A DNA stretch of 52,143 nucleotides from Thiobacillus denitrificans (GCA_020725005.1 DYFW01000004.1:1-52143); one strand, 5' to 3'. Numbered from the stretch's first letter, positions 7,394-21,444 are shown. Made by a program: numbers and translations. Notes: generated from the letters alone by a model not told the origin.

Positions 7394-7851
7394 GGTTTGG
7401 CCGGGGGGCGTTGTTGCAGGGATTTTTCCAGCGTCTTGATCTGCTCGAGCCGGTCCTGCAGTTCCTGCGCGCGCGCTGTCTGCAGCTTGAGGTCGATGCG
7501 CGCGCGCAGGCTGCGCTTCATGAGTTCGACCGCCGCCTGCGCGCGGGGATCGGACGCATCGATGGCATTCAGGGCGCGCACGCCGCGTTCGAGGGCCTCG
7601 ACGCTGTCCTCGCGTTCGAGCAGTGCCGCCAGCAGGAAGCGGCGTGTGTCGTCGAGCCGGTTGCCTTCCAGGGCGGCGAGTTCGCGGCGCCGCTGTTCGG
7701 CGGAGAGGCCGGCAACCCGCGCGAGTTCGCCCAGCATGGCATGGGCGCCGGTTTCCGGTTGCAGCGCGCGCAGCGCCGGCGAGTCGGGAAGCTGGGCGCA
7801 TGCCGCCAGCGACAGCAGCAACGTTGCAAGCAGTAACGGTTTGGCGGTCAT
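7390..7851 (-). CDS. qseG: QseG-like lipoprotein between kinase and regulator
   Basis: This encodes 153 residues. It has a type II signal peptide with lipobox LAAC (Cys18) and a predicted helical mature domain with a C-terminal coiled-coil-like region (ARAQELQDRLEQIKTLEKSLQQ). Position and length match QseG/YfhG, the outer-membrane lipoprotein that modulates QseE/GlrK in enterobacteria. It overlaps both neighbours by 4 bases (ATGA type), showing strict translational coupling of the three genes. Sequence similarity to enterobacterial QseG is not obvious by eye, so the name rests on synteny and architecture. Confidence 0.75.
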   Translation of the reverse strand: MTAKPLLLATLLLSLAACAQLPDSPALRALQPETGAHAMLGELARVAGLSAEQRRRELAALEGNRLDDTRRFLLAALLEREDSVEALERGVRALNAIDASDPRAQAAVELMKRSLRARIDLKLQTARAQELQDRLEQIKTLEKSLQQRPPAKP

Positions 7852-9299
7852 GTCGGAGACGGTGGGTGGGTGGGCCAGCTTAAACGAATACAGGTCGACC
7901 AGGGAGGACAGTCGGCGACGTCGGCGGTTCCCCCGGCCGCGCGCAGCGTCTCGCGCACGATCGACAGGCCGAGCCCGCTGCCCTTGACCGCGCTCGCCGG
8001 CTGGCGCGCCCCCTGGTAGAAGGGCTCGAACACGTGCGGGCGCTCCGCGGCCGGGATGCCGGGGCCCTCGTCGCATACCGTCACCCGGACCGCGCCGTCG
8101 ATGGCTTCGCTTTTCACCAGGATGCGGCCGCCCTCGGGACTGAATTTGACCGCATTCGACAACAGATTGTCGAGCACGGTTTCCAGCTGGCCGCGTTCGG
8201 CCATCACGCTGTCCGCGGCAAACTGCGTCTCGACGCGGAGCTGGCGCGTGGCGAGCGTCAGCCGCTGCCGCGCCAGCACCGCGTCGAGCACGGCGGCGAG
8301 CGGCTGCGCCGTGGCGGGCGGCTGGGCGCCGTCCTGCATCATGCCGCCGTAGCGGATCAGGTCCTCGATCCGCCGCTGCAGCTCGCGGCTGCCGGTGTCC
8401 ATGATGCTGACGATGCTGCGCTGGCGCGCGTTGAGGCTGCCGGCGAGTTCGTCGTCGAGCAGCGCGACCCCTTCGCGCAGCGATGCCAGCGGCGTTTTGA
8501 GTTCGTGCGAGACATGGCGCAGAAAACGCAGCTTCTGCGCTTCCAGCGCCTGGAGGCGCTGCCGCAGCCAGTCGAGTTCACGCCCCAGTTCGACCAGGTC
8601 GTGCGGGCCGCTGATGGTGGGCAGCGGCCGCAGGTCTGCCTGGCCGAGCTGCTGGATCGCGGCCTTCATCTGCCGGATCGGAAGGTTGATCAGCCAGGAA
8701 AACACGCCGGCGAGCAGCAACGTCAGCGGAATCAGCGCGAACATGAGCCAGATCAGGCGCTGGCGGGTGTTTTGCAGCCGCGCTTCCAGCGCCTGCTGGT
8801 CGCGCTGCACGACGGCGTCGGTTTCGACGAGCAGGCTGCGCGCGGCCGCATGCAGCGCATCGAACGCGGGCGCCTGGGCGTGGAAGCGGGCGCTGTCGAG
8901 AAAGGCGCCGGGCTGGAGGGCGCGGTAAAGGGCGCGCGCGCGGGTGCGCATGGCGGCCAGCGTGGTATGCGCCGGCGTGCCGGCAAGCGGCGCGTCGAGG
9001 CGCGTGAGCAGCGCCTGCAATTCCTCGTGGCGGCGGCGCAGGGTGGGACCGAACTCGGCGTCCTGCAGCAGATGGTATTGCCCCGCGGCGCGCTGGAGCT
9101 GGCCGACCGCCTCGGCGACCTGGCGCACGTCGCGGGTGACGGCGAGGCTGGTTGCCGCGAACGCGCGCTGCGTGTCGGCCACGCCCTGCAGCACGCGCAC
9201 GGCGTTGATGAGGCCGCTGGCGAGCGGCAGGATGAGCACGCCCATCGCGATGACGACGAGCAGGGTGAACGAGCGGGGGTAATAACGGCCGGCGGTCAT
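7848..9299 (-). CDS. glrK: Sensor histidine kinase, GlrK/QseE type
   Basis: This encodes 483 residues from ATG 9299. TM1 is at about 10-33 (FTLLVVIAMGVLILPLASGL), followed by a helical periplasmic domain of about 150 residues and TM2 at about 180-204. A HAMP-like linker leads to HisKA, with phospho-His H265 (RHVSHELKTPLASL). The HATPase domain has N box (DNLLSNAVKFSPEGG), G1 (CDEGPGIP) and G2 (GSGLGLSIVRETL). It is coupled by 4-base overlap to the lipoprotein and regulator genes. It lies 67 bases after gltD, so it probably reads through from the glutamate synthase operon. No strong SD precedes the ATG, consistent with coupling or weak initiation. Confidence 0.9.
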   Translation of the reverse strand: MTAGRYYPRSFTLLVVIAMGVLILPLASGLINAVRVLQGVADTQRAFAATSLAVTRDVRQVAEAVGQLQRAAGQYHLLQDAEFGPTLRRRHEELQALLTRLDAPLAGTPAHTTLAAMRTRARALYRALQPGAFLDSARFHAQAPAFDALHAAARSLLVETDAVVQRDQQALEARLQNTRQRLIWLMFALIPLTLLLAGVFSWLINLPIRQMKAAIQQLGQADLRPLPTISGPHDLVELGRELDWLRQRLQALEAQKLRFLRHVSHELKTPLASLREGVALLDDELAGSLNARQRSIVSIMDTGSRELQRRIEDLIRYGGMMQDGAQPPATAQPLAAVLDAVLARQRLTLATRQLRVETQFAADSVMAERGQLETVLDNLLSNAVKFSPEGGRILVKSEAIDGAVRVTVCDEGPGIPAAERPHVFEPFYQGARQPASAVKGSGLGLSIVRETLRAAGGTADVADCPPWSTCIRLSWPTHPPSPT

Positions 9300-9342
9300 G
9301 CGCGTGCGTGGCGGCGGTAAAGGCGAAGCATACCGCGGCCCG

Positions 9343-9359
9343 GGCGGCGCTGCGCCGCC
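9343..9359 (-). other. GC-rich hairpin between gltD and glrK
   Basis: GGCGGCGC-T-GCGCCGCC is a 17-base palindrome in the 67-base gap between gltD and the kinase gene, with no T-run. It could lower read-through from gltBD into the kinase operon or protect the gltBD mRNA 3' end. Confidence 0.35.
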
Positions 9360-9366
9360 GGCGGGT

Positions 9367-15262
<5,896 letters not shown>

Positions 15263-15332
15263 GTTTCCGTGAGCCCAGATAGCAGCGGCCTGCCCGTTGG
15301 GCAAGCCGCAAAATTCAAGCGAAAAGTGCGGC

Positions 15333-15361
15333 ATTTTAATCCCGTCCGCCTGCCGGGGCAA
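15333..15361 (-). promoter_or_regulatory. Candidate sigma-70 promoter of gltB
   Basis: On the minus strand, TTGCCC (15356-15361), 17 bases and TAAAAT (15333-15338) give a good -35/-10 pair. The predicted start is about 65 bases before the gltB ATG at 15262. Upstream alternative gltB starts would overlap or precede this promoter. Confidence 0.45.
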
Positions 15362-15482
15362 CGTGCCGCGTGCCAAGGCCTTGACGCGGCAAGGGTTTAG
15401 CGTCGCACGCGGTCTTACATGCGAGTGCCGTCGCCGCGGAAAATTCCTTGCCTATGCTGAGAACAGGGAAGCGGAGGGCGAG

Positions 15483-16331
15483 ATGAAGCTGCTGACATGG
15501 AACATCCAGTGGGGGCGCGGCATGGACGGTCGCGTCGACCTCGCGCGCAGCGTCGACACGATACGTGCGCTGGGCGATTTCGACGTCATCTGCCTGCAGG
15601 AGGTCGCGGTCAACTTCCCCGGCCTGCCCGGCAGCCACGGCGAGGACGGCCTCGCCGAGCTGAGCGCCCGGCTGCCGGGCTATACGCCGATTTATGGGGC
15701 TGCCACCGACCTGCCCGACGGCCGCGGCGGCCGCAAGCTGTTCGGCAACGCGATATTCACGCGGCTGCCGCTGGGGCAGGTGTGGCGGCACCTGCTGCCG
15801 TGGCCTGCCGAGATCGACACGCCGAGCATGCAGCGGGTGCTGGTCGAGGCCGTGGTCGAATCCGACGTCGGCCCGCTGCGCGTCATGACCACGCACCTTG
15901 AATACTATTCGCAGGCGCAGCGCATCGCCCAGATCGACGCGATCCGCCGCCTGCACCGCGAAGCCTGCGCGATGGCACGGCGGGCGCCGCTGCCCGGCGA
16001 GGTCGGCGGATCGTTCGAGGTGTTTCCGCGCCCCGCCGAAGCCATCCTCTGTGGCGACATGAACTTCCCCGCCACGGCGCCCGAGCGCGCGCGGCTGCTG
16101 GCGCCCTTTCCCGGGCGCGAGCCCGCGTTCCGCGACGCCTGGGACGTGCTGCACCCGGGCGAGGCCCACGCCCCCACCTGCGGCATCCGTCCGGTCGATT
16201 TCGTCGACCGGCCGGCGTGTTTCGATTTCGTGTTCCTGACCGCGGGCCTCGCCCGTCGCCTGCAGGCGCACGGCATCGACGCCGACACCCAGGCGTCGGA
16301 CCACCAGCCGGTGTGGGTGGCGCTGGCCTGA
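15483..16331 (+). CDS. Endonuclease/exonuclease/phosphatase family protein
   Basis: This encodes 282 residues from the ATG at 15483, behind GGAGGG. The DNase I/AP-endonuclease-like fold is shown by an N-terminal MKLLTWNIQWGRG, metal-binding ICLQEV (Glu near residue 40), the central MTTHLEYYS, CGDMNFP (Asp/Asn pair) and the terminal QASDHQPVWV (catalytic His). These are the standard motifs of metal-dependent phosphodiesterases in this superfamily. The substrate could be nucleic acid or phospholipid and cannot be chosen from sequence. No signal peptide is seen, so it should be cytoplasmic. Confidence 0.88.
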   Translation: MKLLTWNIQWGRGMDGRVDLARSVDTIRALGDFDVICLQEVAVNFPGLPGSHGEDGLAELSARLPGYTPIYGAATDLPDGRGGRKLFGNAIFTRLPLGQVWRHLLPWPAEIDTPSMQRVLVEAVVESDVGPLRVMTTHLEYYSQAQRIAQIDAIRRLHREACAMARRAPLPGEVGGSFEVFPRPAEAILCGDMNFPATAPERARLLAPFPGREPAFRDAWDVLHPGEAHAPTCGIRPVDFVDRPACFDFVFLTAGLARRLQAHGIDADTQASDHQPVWVALA

Positions 16332-16453
16332 CGCCGGATTGCGCGGAAGACGATCGGCCAGCGCTTCCTGCGGCGGCCGGCGGAGGGGTTTCGATTTACC
16401 ATGCCGGGCGGGAGCCAAGACCCCTACCTTCCCATCACCCAAGGAGGCGTTGT

Positions 16454-16906
16454 ATGAAAACCAAGAACCCGCTGTTCCTGTATGCCGGCTTGCTGCTGGC
16501 CGCCGTCATCAGCGGCTGCGCGTCGGTGCCGATGGCGTCGCTGGACGAGGATGCCAGGGCCAAGACCTTCGCCGTGCGCGAGGGCAAGTCCAACATTTAT
16601 GTGTACCGCAACGAATCCTTCGGCGGCGCGATCCCGCTGACCGTGGCGCTCGACGGCAAGGTCGCCGGGCAGACGGGGCCGCAGACGTACTTCCTGTTCG
16701 AGGTCGAGCCCGGCCCTCACGAAGTCAGCTCCATCGCGGAAAACACCTCCACGCTCAGGCTGGATACGGCGGCGGGAAAATCGTATTACGTCTGGCAGGA
16801 GGTCAAGATGGGCATGTGGATGGCGCGCAGCCAGCTGCAGCAGGTCGACGAGGCGACCGGCAAAAAAGGCGTGGCGGAATGCAAACGCGCGCAGGCGAGT
16901 TTCTAG
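16454..16906 (+). CDS. DUF2846-type lipoprotein
   Basis: This encodes 150 residues from the ATG at 16454, behind a perfect AAGGAGG. It has a type II signal peptide with lipobox ISGC (Cys near 21). The mature domain has NIYVYRNESFGG, LTVALDGKVAG, YFLFEVEPGPHEV and YYVWQEVKMG, the pattern of DUF2846 lipoproteins of unknown function found widely in proteobacteria. It is followed by a strong terminator at 16947-16980 and appears monocistronic. Confidence 0.85.
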   Translation: MKTKNPLFLYAGLLLAAVISGCASVPMASLDEDARAKTFAVREGKSNIYVYRNESFGGAIPLTVALDGKVAGQTGPQTYFLFEVEPGPHEVSSIAENTSTLRLDTAAGKSYYVWQEVKMGMWMARSQLQQVDEATGKKGVAECKRAQASF

Positions 16907-16946
16907 CGAGGGTTTCGAGACCGGCGATTCTTGCCGGCTGAAGGGA

Positions 16947-16980
16947 TGCCTGTCGTCATCGTGCGACAGGCATTATTTGT
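16947..16980 (+). terminator. Intrinsic terminator after the DUF2846 gene
   Basis: TGCCTGTCG (16947-16955) pairs perfectly with CGACAGGCA (16964-16972) around an 8-base loop and is followed by TTATTTGTTT. A smaller CCGGC/GCCGG hairpin lies just upstream at about 16921-16938. Confidence 0.8.
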
Positions 16981-17012
16981 TTCAAGCCATTGTTTCGATG
17001 AGAATTTTTTTC

Positions 17013-17046
17013 TGTCGATCATTTTTGATGTCGTCGATAGGCGACG
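17013..17046. promoter_or_regulatory. Putative tandem GlrR-type activating sites (bactofilin)
   Basis: TGTC-N10-GACG at 17029-17046 matches the enterobacterial GlrR consensus TGTC-N10-GACA at 7 of 8 positions and contains GTCG-N8-CGAC. An adjoining TGTC-N10-GATG lies at 17013-17030, a 6 of 8 match offset by 16 bases. The better site is centred about 83 bases upstream of the sigma-54 promoter at 17121, with an AT-rich stretch (TTTTAAAAAGGTTTT) between them. Confidence 0.5.
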
Positions 17047-17120
17047 ATATTGCGGGCGAATAAAGCCCCTGAAGCCGCTCCTTCATTCCATATCGCTGTT
17101 TTAAAAAGGTTTTCTCTTGC

Positions 17121-17136
17121 TGGCACGGAGCCTGCA
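17121..17136 (+). promoter_or_regulatory. Sigma-54 promoter of the bactofilin gene
   Basis: TGGCACG-GAGC-CTGCA matches TGGCACG-N4-TTGC[AT] except for one T, with GG and GC correctly spaced. It is preceded by CT, as usual for these promoters. The expected start is near 17147, about 60 bases before the bactofilin ATG. Confidence 0.75.
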
Positions 17137-17207
17137 CCGAGACAGCAGCGGCCAGTTCCGGCCGCGACCCCACCCGAGCGTTCCAACCCAGATACAGAGA
17201 GAGACCC

Positions 17208-17786
17208 ATGCTCAAGACTTTCATGCAACCCGGCGCATCCGCCACCCCGCGCGCCGACGCGAACCGTCCCGCCCGCGCGGCCGCCTATGCCCCCGGCAGG
17301 ACGGTCGACGCCCCCAAGGCCGCCGCCTCGCCGGACGTGCCGGACGAGGCAGGCAGCAAGCTCATCGTCGGGCCGAACATCAAGCTGAAAGGCTCGGAAA
17401 TCACCGACTGCGAAATCCTGGTGGTGGAAGGCCGCGTGGAGGCGTCGATGAACAGCCGGGTGATCCGTATCGCCGAGGGCGGCGTGTTTTCCGGCAAGGC
17501 GGAAATCGACGTGGCGGAAATCCACGGCCGTTTCGAGGGCGATCTCACCGCGCGCAAGCGCCTGGTGATCCACGCCACCGGCAGGGTGACCGGCACGATC
17601 CGCTACGGCGCGATGAGCGTCGAGGAAGGCGGCACGCTGGCGGGCGACGTGGCGACGCTGGCGCCGGTCCCCAGCCTCGTCAAGGTCGAAAACACGCAGG
17701 CCCCCGAACCTGACGGCGAAGCGGTCGTCACGGCGGACGCCGCGCCGACCGCCGTGTTCGGCCGCCAGCAATCCGCCCGTCGCTGA
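17208..17786 (+). CDS. Bactofilin (polymer-forming cytoskeletal protein)
   Basis: This encodes 192 residues from the ATG at 17208, behind AGAGAGAG. Residues 1-50 are a disordered Ala/Pro/Arg-rich tail. About 52-150 is a bactofilin domain of short beta-helix turns (LIVGPNIKLKGSEI, EILVVEGRVEASM, GVFSGKAEIDVAEIHGRFEGDL, RVTGTIRYGAMSVEEGG). The C-terminal tail is again disordered. Bactofilins form non-nucleotide filaments that organise envelope functions. It is flanked by terminators on both sides, so it is monocistronic. Control by a sigma-54 promoter with GlrR-like sites is inferred from the upstream sequence. Confidence 0.92.
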   Translation: MLKTFMQPGASATPRADANRPARAAAYAPGRTVDAPKAAASPDVPDEAGSKLIVGPNIKLKGSEITDCEILVVEGRVEASMNSRVIRIAEGGVFSGKAEIDVAEIHGRFEGDLTARKRLVIHATGRVTGTIRYGAMSVEEGGTLAGDVATLAPVPSLVKVENTQAPEPDGEAVVTADAAPTAVFGRQQSARR

Positions 17787-17805
17787 ACGCCGTACCGGCC
17801 CCAGG

Positions 17806-17845
17806 CACGCCGCTGTCGTCGCACGACGACGGCGGCGTGTCGTTT
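17806..17845. terminator. Terminator after the bactofilin gene
   Basis: CACGCCGC-T-GTCGTC pairs with GACGAC-G-GCGGCGTG around GCAC, followed by TCGTTTT on the plus strand. It lies between the bactofilin stop and the end of the convergent reductase gene at 17852, so it can serve both. Confidence 0.7.
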
Positions 17846-17851
17846 TAGAGT

Positions 17852-18592
17852 TTAGAGCTTGGCGCTGCGGCCGCCGTCGACGGCGAGGATCTGGCCGGTG
17901 ACGTAGTGGGTGTCCATGGCGAAGAAGCGCACCGCCAGCGCGATGTCGTGCGGGTCGCCGGCGCGCTTCAGCATGGTGTGCGAGACGATGCGCTGACGCG
18001 ACACCTCGTCGAAATTCGAATCGCCCTCGGGCCACAGGATGGGGCCGGGGGCGATGCCGTTGACGCGCACCTCCGGCGCGAGCTCGCGCGCCAGCGACTT
18101 GGTGAGCCCGACCAGGCCCGCCTTCGCGACCGAGTAGACGACGTAGCTCTTCATCGGCCGTTCGGCGTGGATGTCGGTGATGTTGATGATGCAGCCGCGC
18201 CGTTTCTTCAGTTCGTGGGCAGCCGCCTGCGACAGGAACATCGGCGCCTTGAGGTTGCTGCCCATGAGGTCGAGCCAGTCGTCCTCGGTGATGCTGCCGA
18301 CCGGCGTGGGATAGAAGCTCGACGCGTTGTTGAGCAGCACGTCGAGCCCGCCGAAGGTGGCGACGGTCTGGTTGACCAGCGCGGGCAGGCCGTGCGTGTC
18401 GTGCAGGTCGGCCTGGATCAGCGCGACCGAGCCGGGGCGGATGGCGTTCAATTCATCCTGCAGCGCGCGCGCCTCGGTGGCCGAGCTGCGGTAGTGGATC
18501 ATCAGGTTGGCGCCGGCCGCGTGCAGCAGGCGGGCGGACGCTGCACCCACGCGCTTGGCCCCGCCAGTGATCAATACGACTTTGCCATGCAT
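17852..18592 (-). CDS. folM: Short-chain dehydrogenase, pteridine reductase (FolM) type
   Basis: This encodes 246 residues. The N-terminal NAD(P)-binding motif is TGGAKRVG; the TGxxxRxG variant with Arg is typical of pteridine reductases and FolM. Catalytic Tyr and Lys are in YSVAKAGLVGL, an NNAS motif is at LLNNASSFYPT, and the C terminus has YVTGQILAVDGGRS. FolM reduces dihydromonapterin and dihydrofolate. The gene is divergent from a methyltransferase gene, with a dispersed repeat filling most of the space between. A TATAAG -10-like element lies about 20 bases ahead of the ATG, between the repeat and the gene. Confidence 0.85.
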   Translation of the reverse strand: MHGKVVLITGGAKRVGAASARLLHAAGANLMIHYRSSATEARALQDELNAIRPGSVALIQADLHDTHGLPALVNQTVATFGGLDVLLNNASSFYPTPVGSITEDDWLDLMGSNLKAPMFLSQAAAHELKKRRGCIINITDIHAERPMKSYVVYSVAKAGLVGLTKSLARELAPEVRVNGIAPGPILWPEGDSNFDEVSRQRIVSHTMLKRAGDPHDIALAVRFFAMDTHYVTGQILAVDGGRSAKL

Positions 18593-18642
18593 CGGAGTTC
18601 ACCCTTATAGTCACGAGGATCCGGGGGATCCCGTCATCCCGC

Positions 18643-18954
18643 ATTATCCTAGAAACCGCAGTTGGACGCGCCCGATGGTGCGTCTGGGCGTGTGTCTGCC
18701 GCGAAGCGACGACGCAGCCTACCGGGGTAGGCAAGGAGGAGCGAGAGCGGAGTCGTTGCCGCTATAGCGGCTTTACGAATCCGGCCTGCCCCTTGCGGGT
18801 ACAAAGGCAGGCGCGCGACCGGACGTGCCAGCGGGTGTGTAGCGATCTCACCCATCTCACCCAAAGGGTGAGGCTGATCGAAGGCAAAGAATCCAGTATT
18901 CATGCGCAATTCCATGAAGTCATAAGCGGTCAACTGCGGTTTTTAGGATTATCC
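18643..18954 (+). repeat. Dispersed repeat, copy B, with terminal inverted repeats
   Basis: The left end (18643-18667) reads ATTATCCTAGAAACCGCAGT and continues TGGAC. The right end, on the opposite strand, reads ATAATCCTAAAAACCGCAGT and continues TGAC. This gives an imperfect terminal inverted repeat of about 24 bases. The interior matches copy A at 85-276 in several blocks and has an extra GC-rich segment. There is no transposase, so it resembles a MITE or REP-type element. It ends with GGATTATCC directly against the ATG at 18955 and fills most of the 362-base divergent region. A frame inside (18649-18933, minus) shares both ends with one in copy A. Confidence 0.75.
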
Positions 18955-20109
18955 ATGAACCCGATGCTCCCCGCCCCCACCGCCGACGCCCTCGCCCACA
19001 GCCGGCGCATGGCCGACCACTTGCGCTCGCTGATCCGCGAGGCCGGGGGCTGGGTGCCGTTTTCGCGCTTCATGGACGCCGCGCTGTATGCGCCGGGACT
19101 CGGCTACTACGCCGCCGGCGCGACGAAGTTCGGCGCCGCCGGCGATTTCGTCACCGCGCCGGAGCTGACGCCGCTGTTCGGCCGCACGCTGGCGCACGCG
19201 ATCGCGCCGGTGCTCGCCGGAACAGGGGGCGAAGTGCTCGAGCTGGGCGCGGGCAGCGGCCGCCTGGCGGCCGACGTCTTGGGCGAACTCGAGCGGCACG
19301 ATGCGCTGCCGCAGCGCTACGCCATCCTCGACCTGAGCGCCGACCTGCGCGAACGGCAGCGCGAAACCCTCGAGCGCACGGTGCCGCACCTGGCCGGGCG
19401 CGTTGCGTGGCTCGACGCGCTGCCCGCGCGTTTCACTGGCGTGATCCTCGGCAACGAAGTGTTCGACGCGCTGCCGGTGGAGGTCGTGCACTGGACCGAC
19501 GCCGGACCGCAGGCGCGCGGCGTGGTGGCGGCGGACGACGGCTTCGCCTGGCAGGATCGCGCCATCGCCGACCCGGTGCTGCGCGCGCGCGCCGAGGCGC
19601 TCGACCTGGTGCCGGACTATGTCTCGGAAATCAACCTCGCCGCCGACGCGCTGGTCGCCTCGCTCGCCGCCTGTCTCGACCGCGGCCTGGTCCTGATGAT
19701 CGACTATGGCTTCGCCGCGCGCGAGTACTACCACCCGCAGCGGCACATGGGCACGCTGCGCGCGCACTACCGCCACCACGCGCTCGATGACCCGTTTTAT
19801 CTGCCGGGCTTGTGCGACCTCACCGCGCACGTCGACTTCAGCGCGGTGGCGCAAGCCGGCATGGCGGCAGGGCTGACGCTCGCCGGTTTCACCAGCCAGG
19901 CGGGCTTTTTGCTGAACAGCGGATTGACCGAGCTGCTGATGCAGACCCCGCCGGCCGACGCCGCGGCCTATCTGCCGCAGGCGAACGCGGTGCAGCGGCT
20001 GGTGTCGCCGGCCGAGATGGGGGAGTTGTTCAAGGTGATCGGCTTGTCGAAGGGCGAGGTGCCGCCGCTCGCGGGGTTCGCACGCGGGAATCGGCTGCAC
20101 ACGCTGTGA
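18955..20109 (+). CDS. SAM-dependent methyltransferase, MidA/NDUFAF7 family
   Basis: This encodes 384 residues. Family hallmarks are PFSRFMDAALYAPGLGYYAAG near the N terminus, DFVTAPELTPLFG, the SAM-binding VLELGAGSGRLAADVL, GVILGNEVFDALPVEVV, LVLMIDYGFAAREYYHPQR and GTLRAHYRHHALDDPFYLPG. Mitochondrial NDUFAF7 methylates an arginine of a complex I subunit; the bacterial role is less clear. The ATG at 18955 directly follows the repeat, whose end TTTTAGGATTATCC carries the only SD-like AGGA. A later ATG at 18964 is possible. It converges on corC. Confidence 0.9.
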   Translation: MNPMLPAPTADALAHSRRMADHLRSLIREAGGWVPFSRFMDAALYAPGLGYYAAGATKFGAAGDFVTAPELTPLFGRTLAHAIAPVLAGTGGEVLELGAGSGRLAADVLGELERHDALPQRYAILDLSADLRERQRETLERTVPHLAGRVAWLDALPARFTGVILGNEVFDALPVEVVHWTDAGPQARGVVAADDGFAWQDRAIADPVLRARAEALDLVPDYVSEINLAADALVASLAACLDRGLVLMIDYGFAAREYYHPQRHMGTLRAHYRHHALDDPFYLPGLCDLTAHVDFSAVAQAGMAAGLTLAGFTSQAGFLLNSGLTELLMQTPPADAAAYLPQANAVQRLVSPAEMGELFKVIGLSKGEVPPLAGFARGNRLHTL

Positions 20110-20133
20110 GCCGGCTCCCGCAAGGGCCCCACG

Positions 20134-20991
20134 TCACACCAGGGGCAGCTGCGCGTCGTCTTCTTCCGGCGCCAGGCGGGTCACGCGCAGGGCATGCAGG
20201 CGGCGGCTGTCGGCGCGCAGCACGCTGAACAGGAAGCCACCGAACCGGACCGACTCGCCGCGCTTGGGCAGATGGCCGAAGCGTGAAATCACCAAGCCGC
20301 CGATGGTGTCGAATTCCTCGTCGGAAAAATGCGCGCCGAGGGCTTTGTTGAAGTCGGCGATCTCGGTGCCGGCCTTCACGCGAAACACGCCTTCGTGCTC
20401 GCGGATGATGTTGTCCTCGGTCTCGTCGAAGTCGTATTCGTCCTCGATGTCGCCGACGATCTGCTCGAGCACGTCCTCGATCGTGACGAGCCCCGCGACG
20501 CCGCCGTATTCGTCGACGACGATGGCGATGTGGTTGCGGTTGGAGCGGAATTCCTTCAAGAGCACATTGAGCCGCTTCGATTCCGGAATGAACACTGCCG
20601 GGCGCAGCATGCCGCGGATATCGCTGTCGGATTCGGCGTAGTGCCGCAGCAGGTCCTTCGCCAGCAAAATCCCGATGACGTCGTCGCGGTCGCGATCGAT
20701 GACCGGGAAGCGCGAGTGCGCGGTCTCGATCACGAAGGGGATGAATTTTTCAGGGGGATCGTTGATGTCGACGACGTCCATCTGCGCGCGCGGGATCATG
20801 ATCTCGCCGACGCGCATCTCGGACACCTGCAGCACGCCCTCGATCATCGCCAGGGCGTCGGCGTCCATCAGGTTGTTTTCATAGGCGCCGTGCAGAAGCT
20901 CGATCAGCTGTTCACGGTCTTCGGGTTCGCGCATCAGCCAGTGGGAAATGCGCTCGAGCAGGCTGGGTTTATGGTGACTCTCGGGGTCCAT
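20134..20991 (-). CDS. corC: CorC/YbeX-type CBS-domain protein
   Basis: This encodes 285 residues without membrane segments. Tandem CBS domains lie at about 65-190 (VGEIMIPRAQMDVVDIND, HSRFPVIDRDRDDVIGILLAKDLL, FRSNRNHIAIVVDEYGGVAGLVTIEDVLEQIVGDIEDEYD). The CorC_HlyC domain is at the C terminus (GTEIADFNKALGAHF, DTIGGLVISRFGHLPKRGE). It is linked to magnesium/cobalt efflux and to ribosome metabolism in the miaB-ybeZYX operon, to which it belongs here. It starts 6 bases after ybeY. The lnt gene that often follows in related bacteria is absent; the next gene is convergent. Confidence 0.93.
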   Translation of the reverse strand: MDPESHHKPSLLERISHWLMREPEDREQLIELLHGAYENNLMDADALAMIEGVLQVSEMRVGEIMIPRAQMDVVDINDPPEKFIPFVIETAHSRFPVIDRDRDDVIGILLAKDLLRHYAESDSDIRGMLRPAVFIPESKRLNVLLKEFRSNRNHIAIVVDEYGGVAGLVTIEDVLEQIVGDIEDEYDFDETEDNIIREHEGVFRVKAGTEIADFNKALGAHFSDEEFDTIGGLVISRFGHLPKRGESVRFGGFLFSVLRADSRRLHALRVTRLAPEEDDAQLPLV

Positions 20992-20997
20992 GGGGGG

Positions 20998-21444
20998 TCA
21001 GGACGTATAGGGATTGGGTATGCGGAAGCGCTTCAGTATAGCGATTTCGCGTGTTTCCATGATGGCGGCGTCGGCCGGATCGAGGTGGTCGTAGCCCTGC
21101 AGGTGTAGGACGCCATGCACCGTCATGTGCGCGTAATGATGCTTCAGCGGCTTGCCCTGCGCGCGCGCCTCGCGCGCGACCACGGGGGCGCAGATGACGA
21201 TATCGCCGCCGAGCCTGCCCGGCGACACCTCGCCGTACTCGAAGGTCAGCACATTGGGCACGTAGCCCTTGTGGCGGTAATCCTGGTTGAGCGCCCGCGC
21301 CTCGTCGGCGTCGACGAGGCGCACGGTGATGTCGGCCGGGTGTTCGAGCGCGGCGGCGACCCAGCGACGGATCTGCGCGCGGCCCGGCAGGCCGGGCGCG
21401 TCGCTGGCGAACTGCACCGACAGGCGCAAGTCAGGACCCGGCAT
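20998..21444 (-). CDS. ybeY: Endoribonuclease YbeY
   Basis: This encodes 148 residues. The zinc motif H-G-V-L-H-L-Q-G-Y-D-H is intact (HMTVHGVLHLQGYDH), along with the upstream family segments LNQDYRHKGYVPNVLTFEYG and GGDIVICAPVV. YbeY takes part in 16S rRNA 3'-end maturation and ribosome quality control. The ATG overlaps the end of ybeZ by 14 bases, so translation is coupled. Confidence 0.95.
   Translation of the reverse strand: MPGPDLRLSVQFASDAPGLPGRAQIRRWVAAALEHPADITVRLVDADEARALNQDYRHKGYVPNVLTFEYGEVSPGRLGGDIVICAPVVAREARAQGKPLKHHYAHMTVHGVLHLQGYDHLDPADAAIMETREIAILKRFRIPNPYTS

Noticed and set aside
16982-17245. Minus-strand 87-codon frame across the bactofilin upstream region
   Set aside because: It covers the sigma-54 promoter, overlaps the bactofilin start, lacks an SD site and has no recognisable motif.
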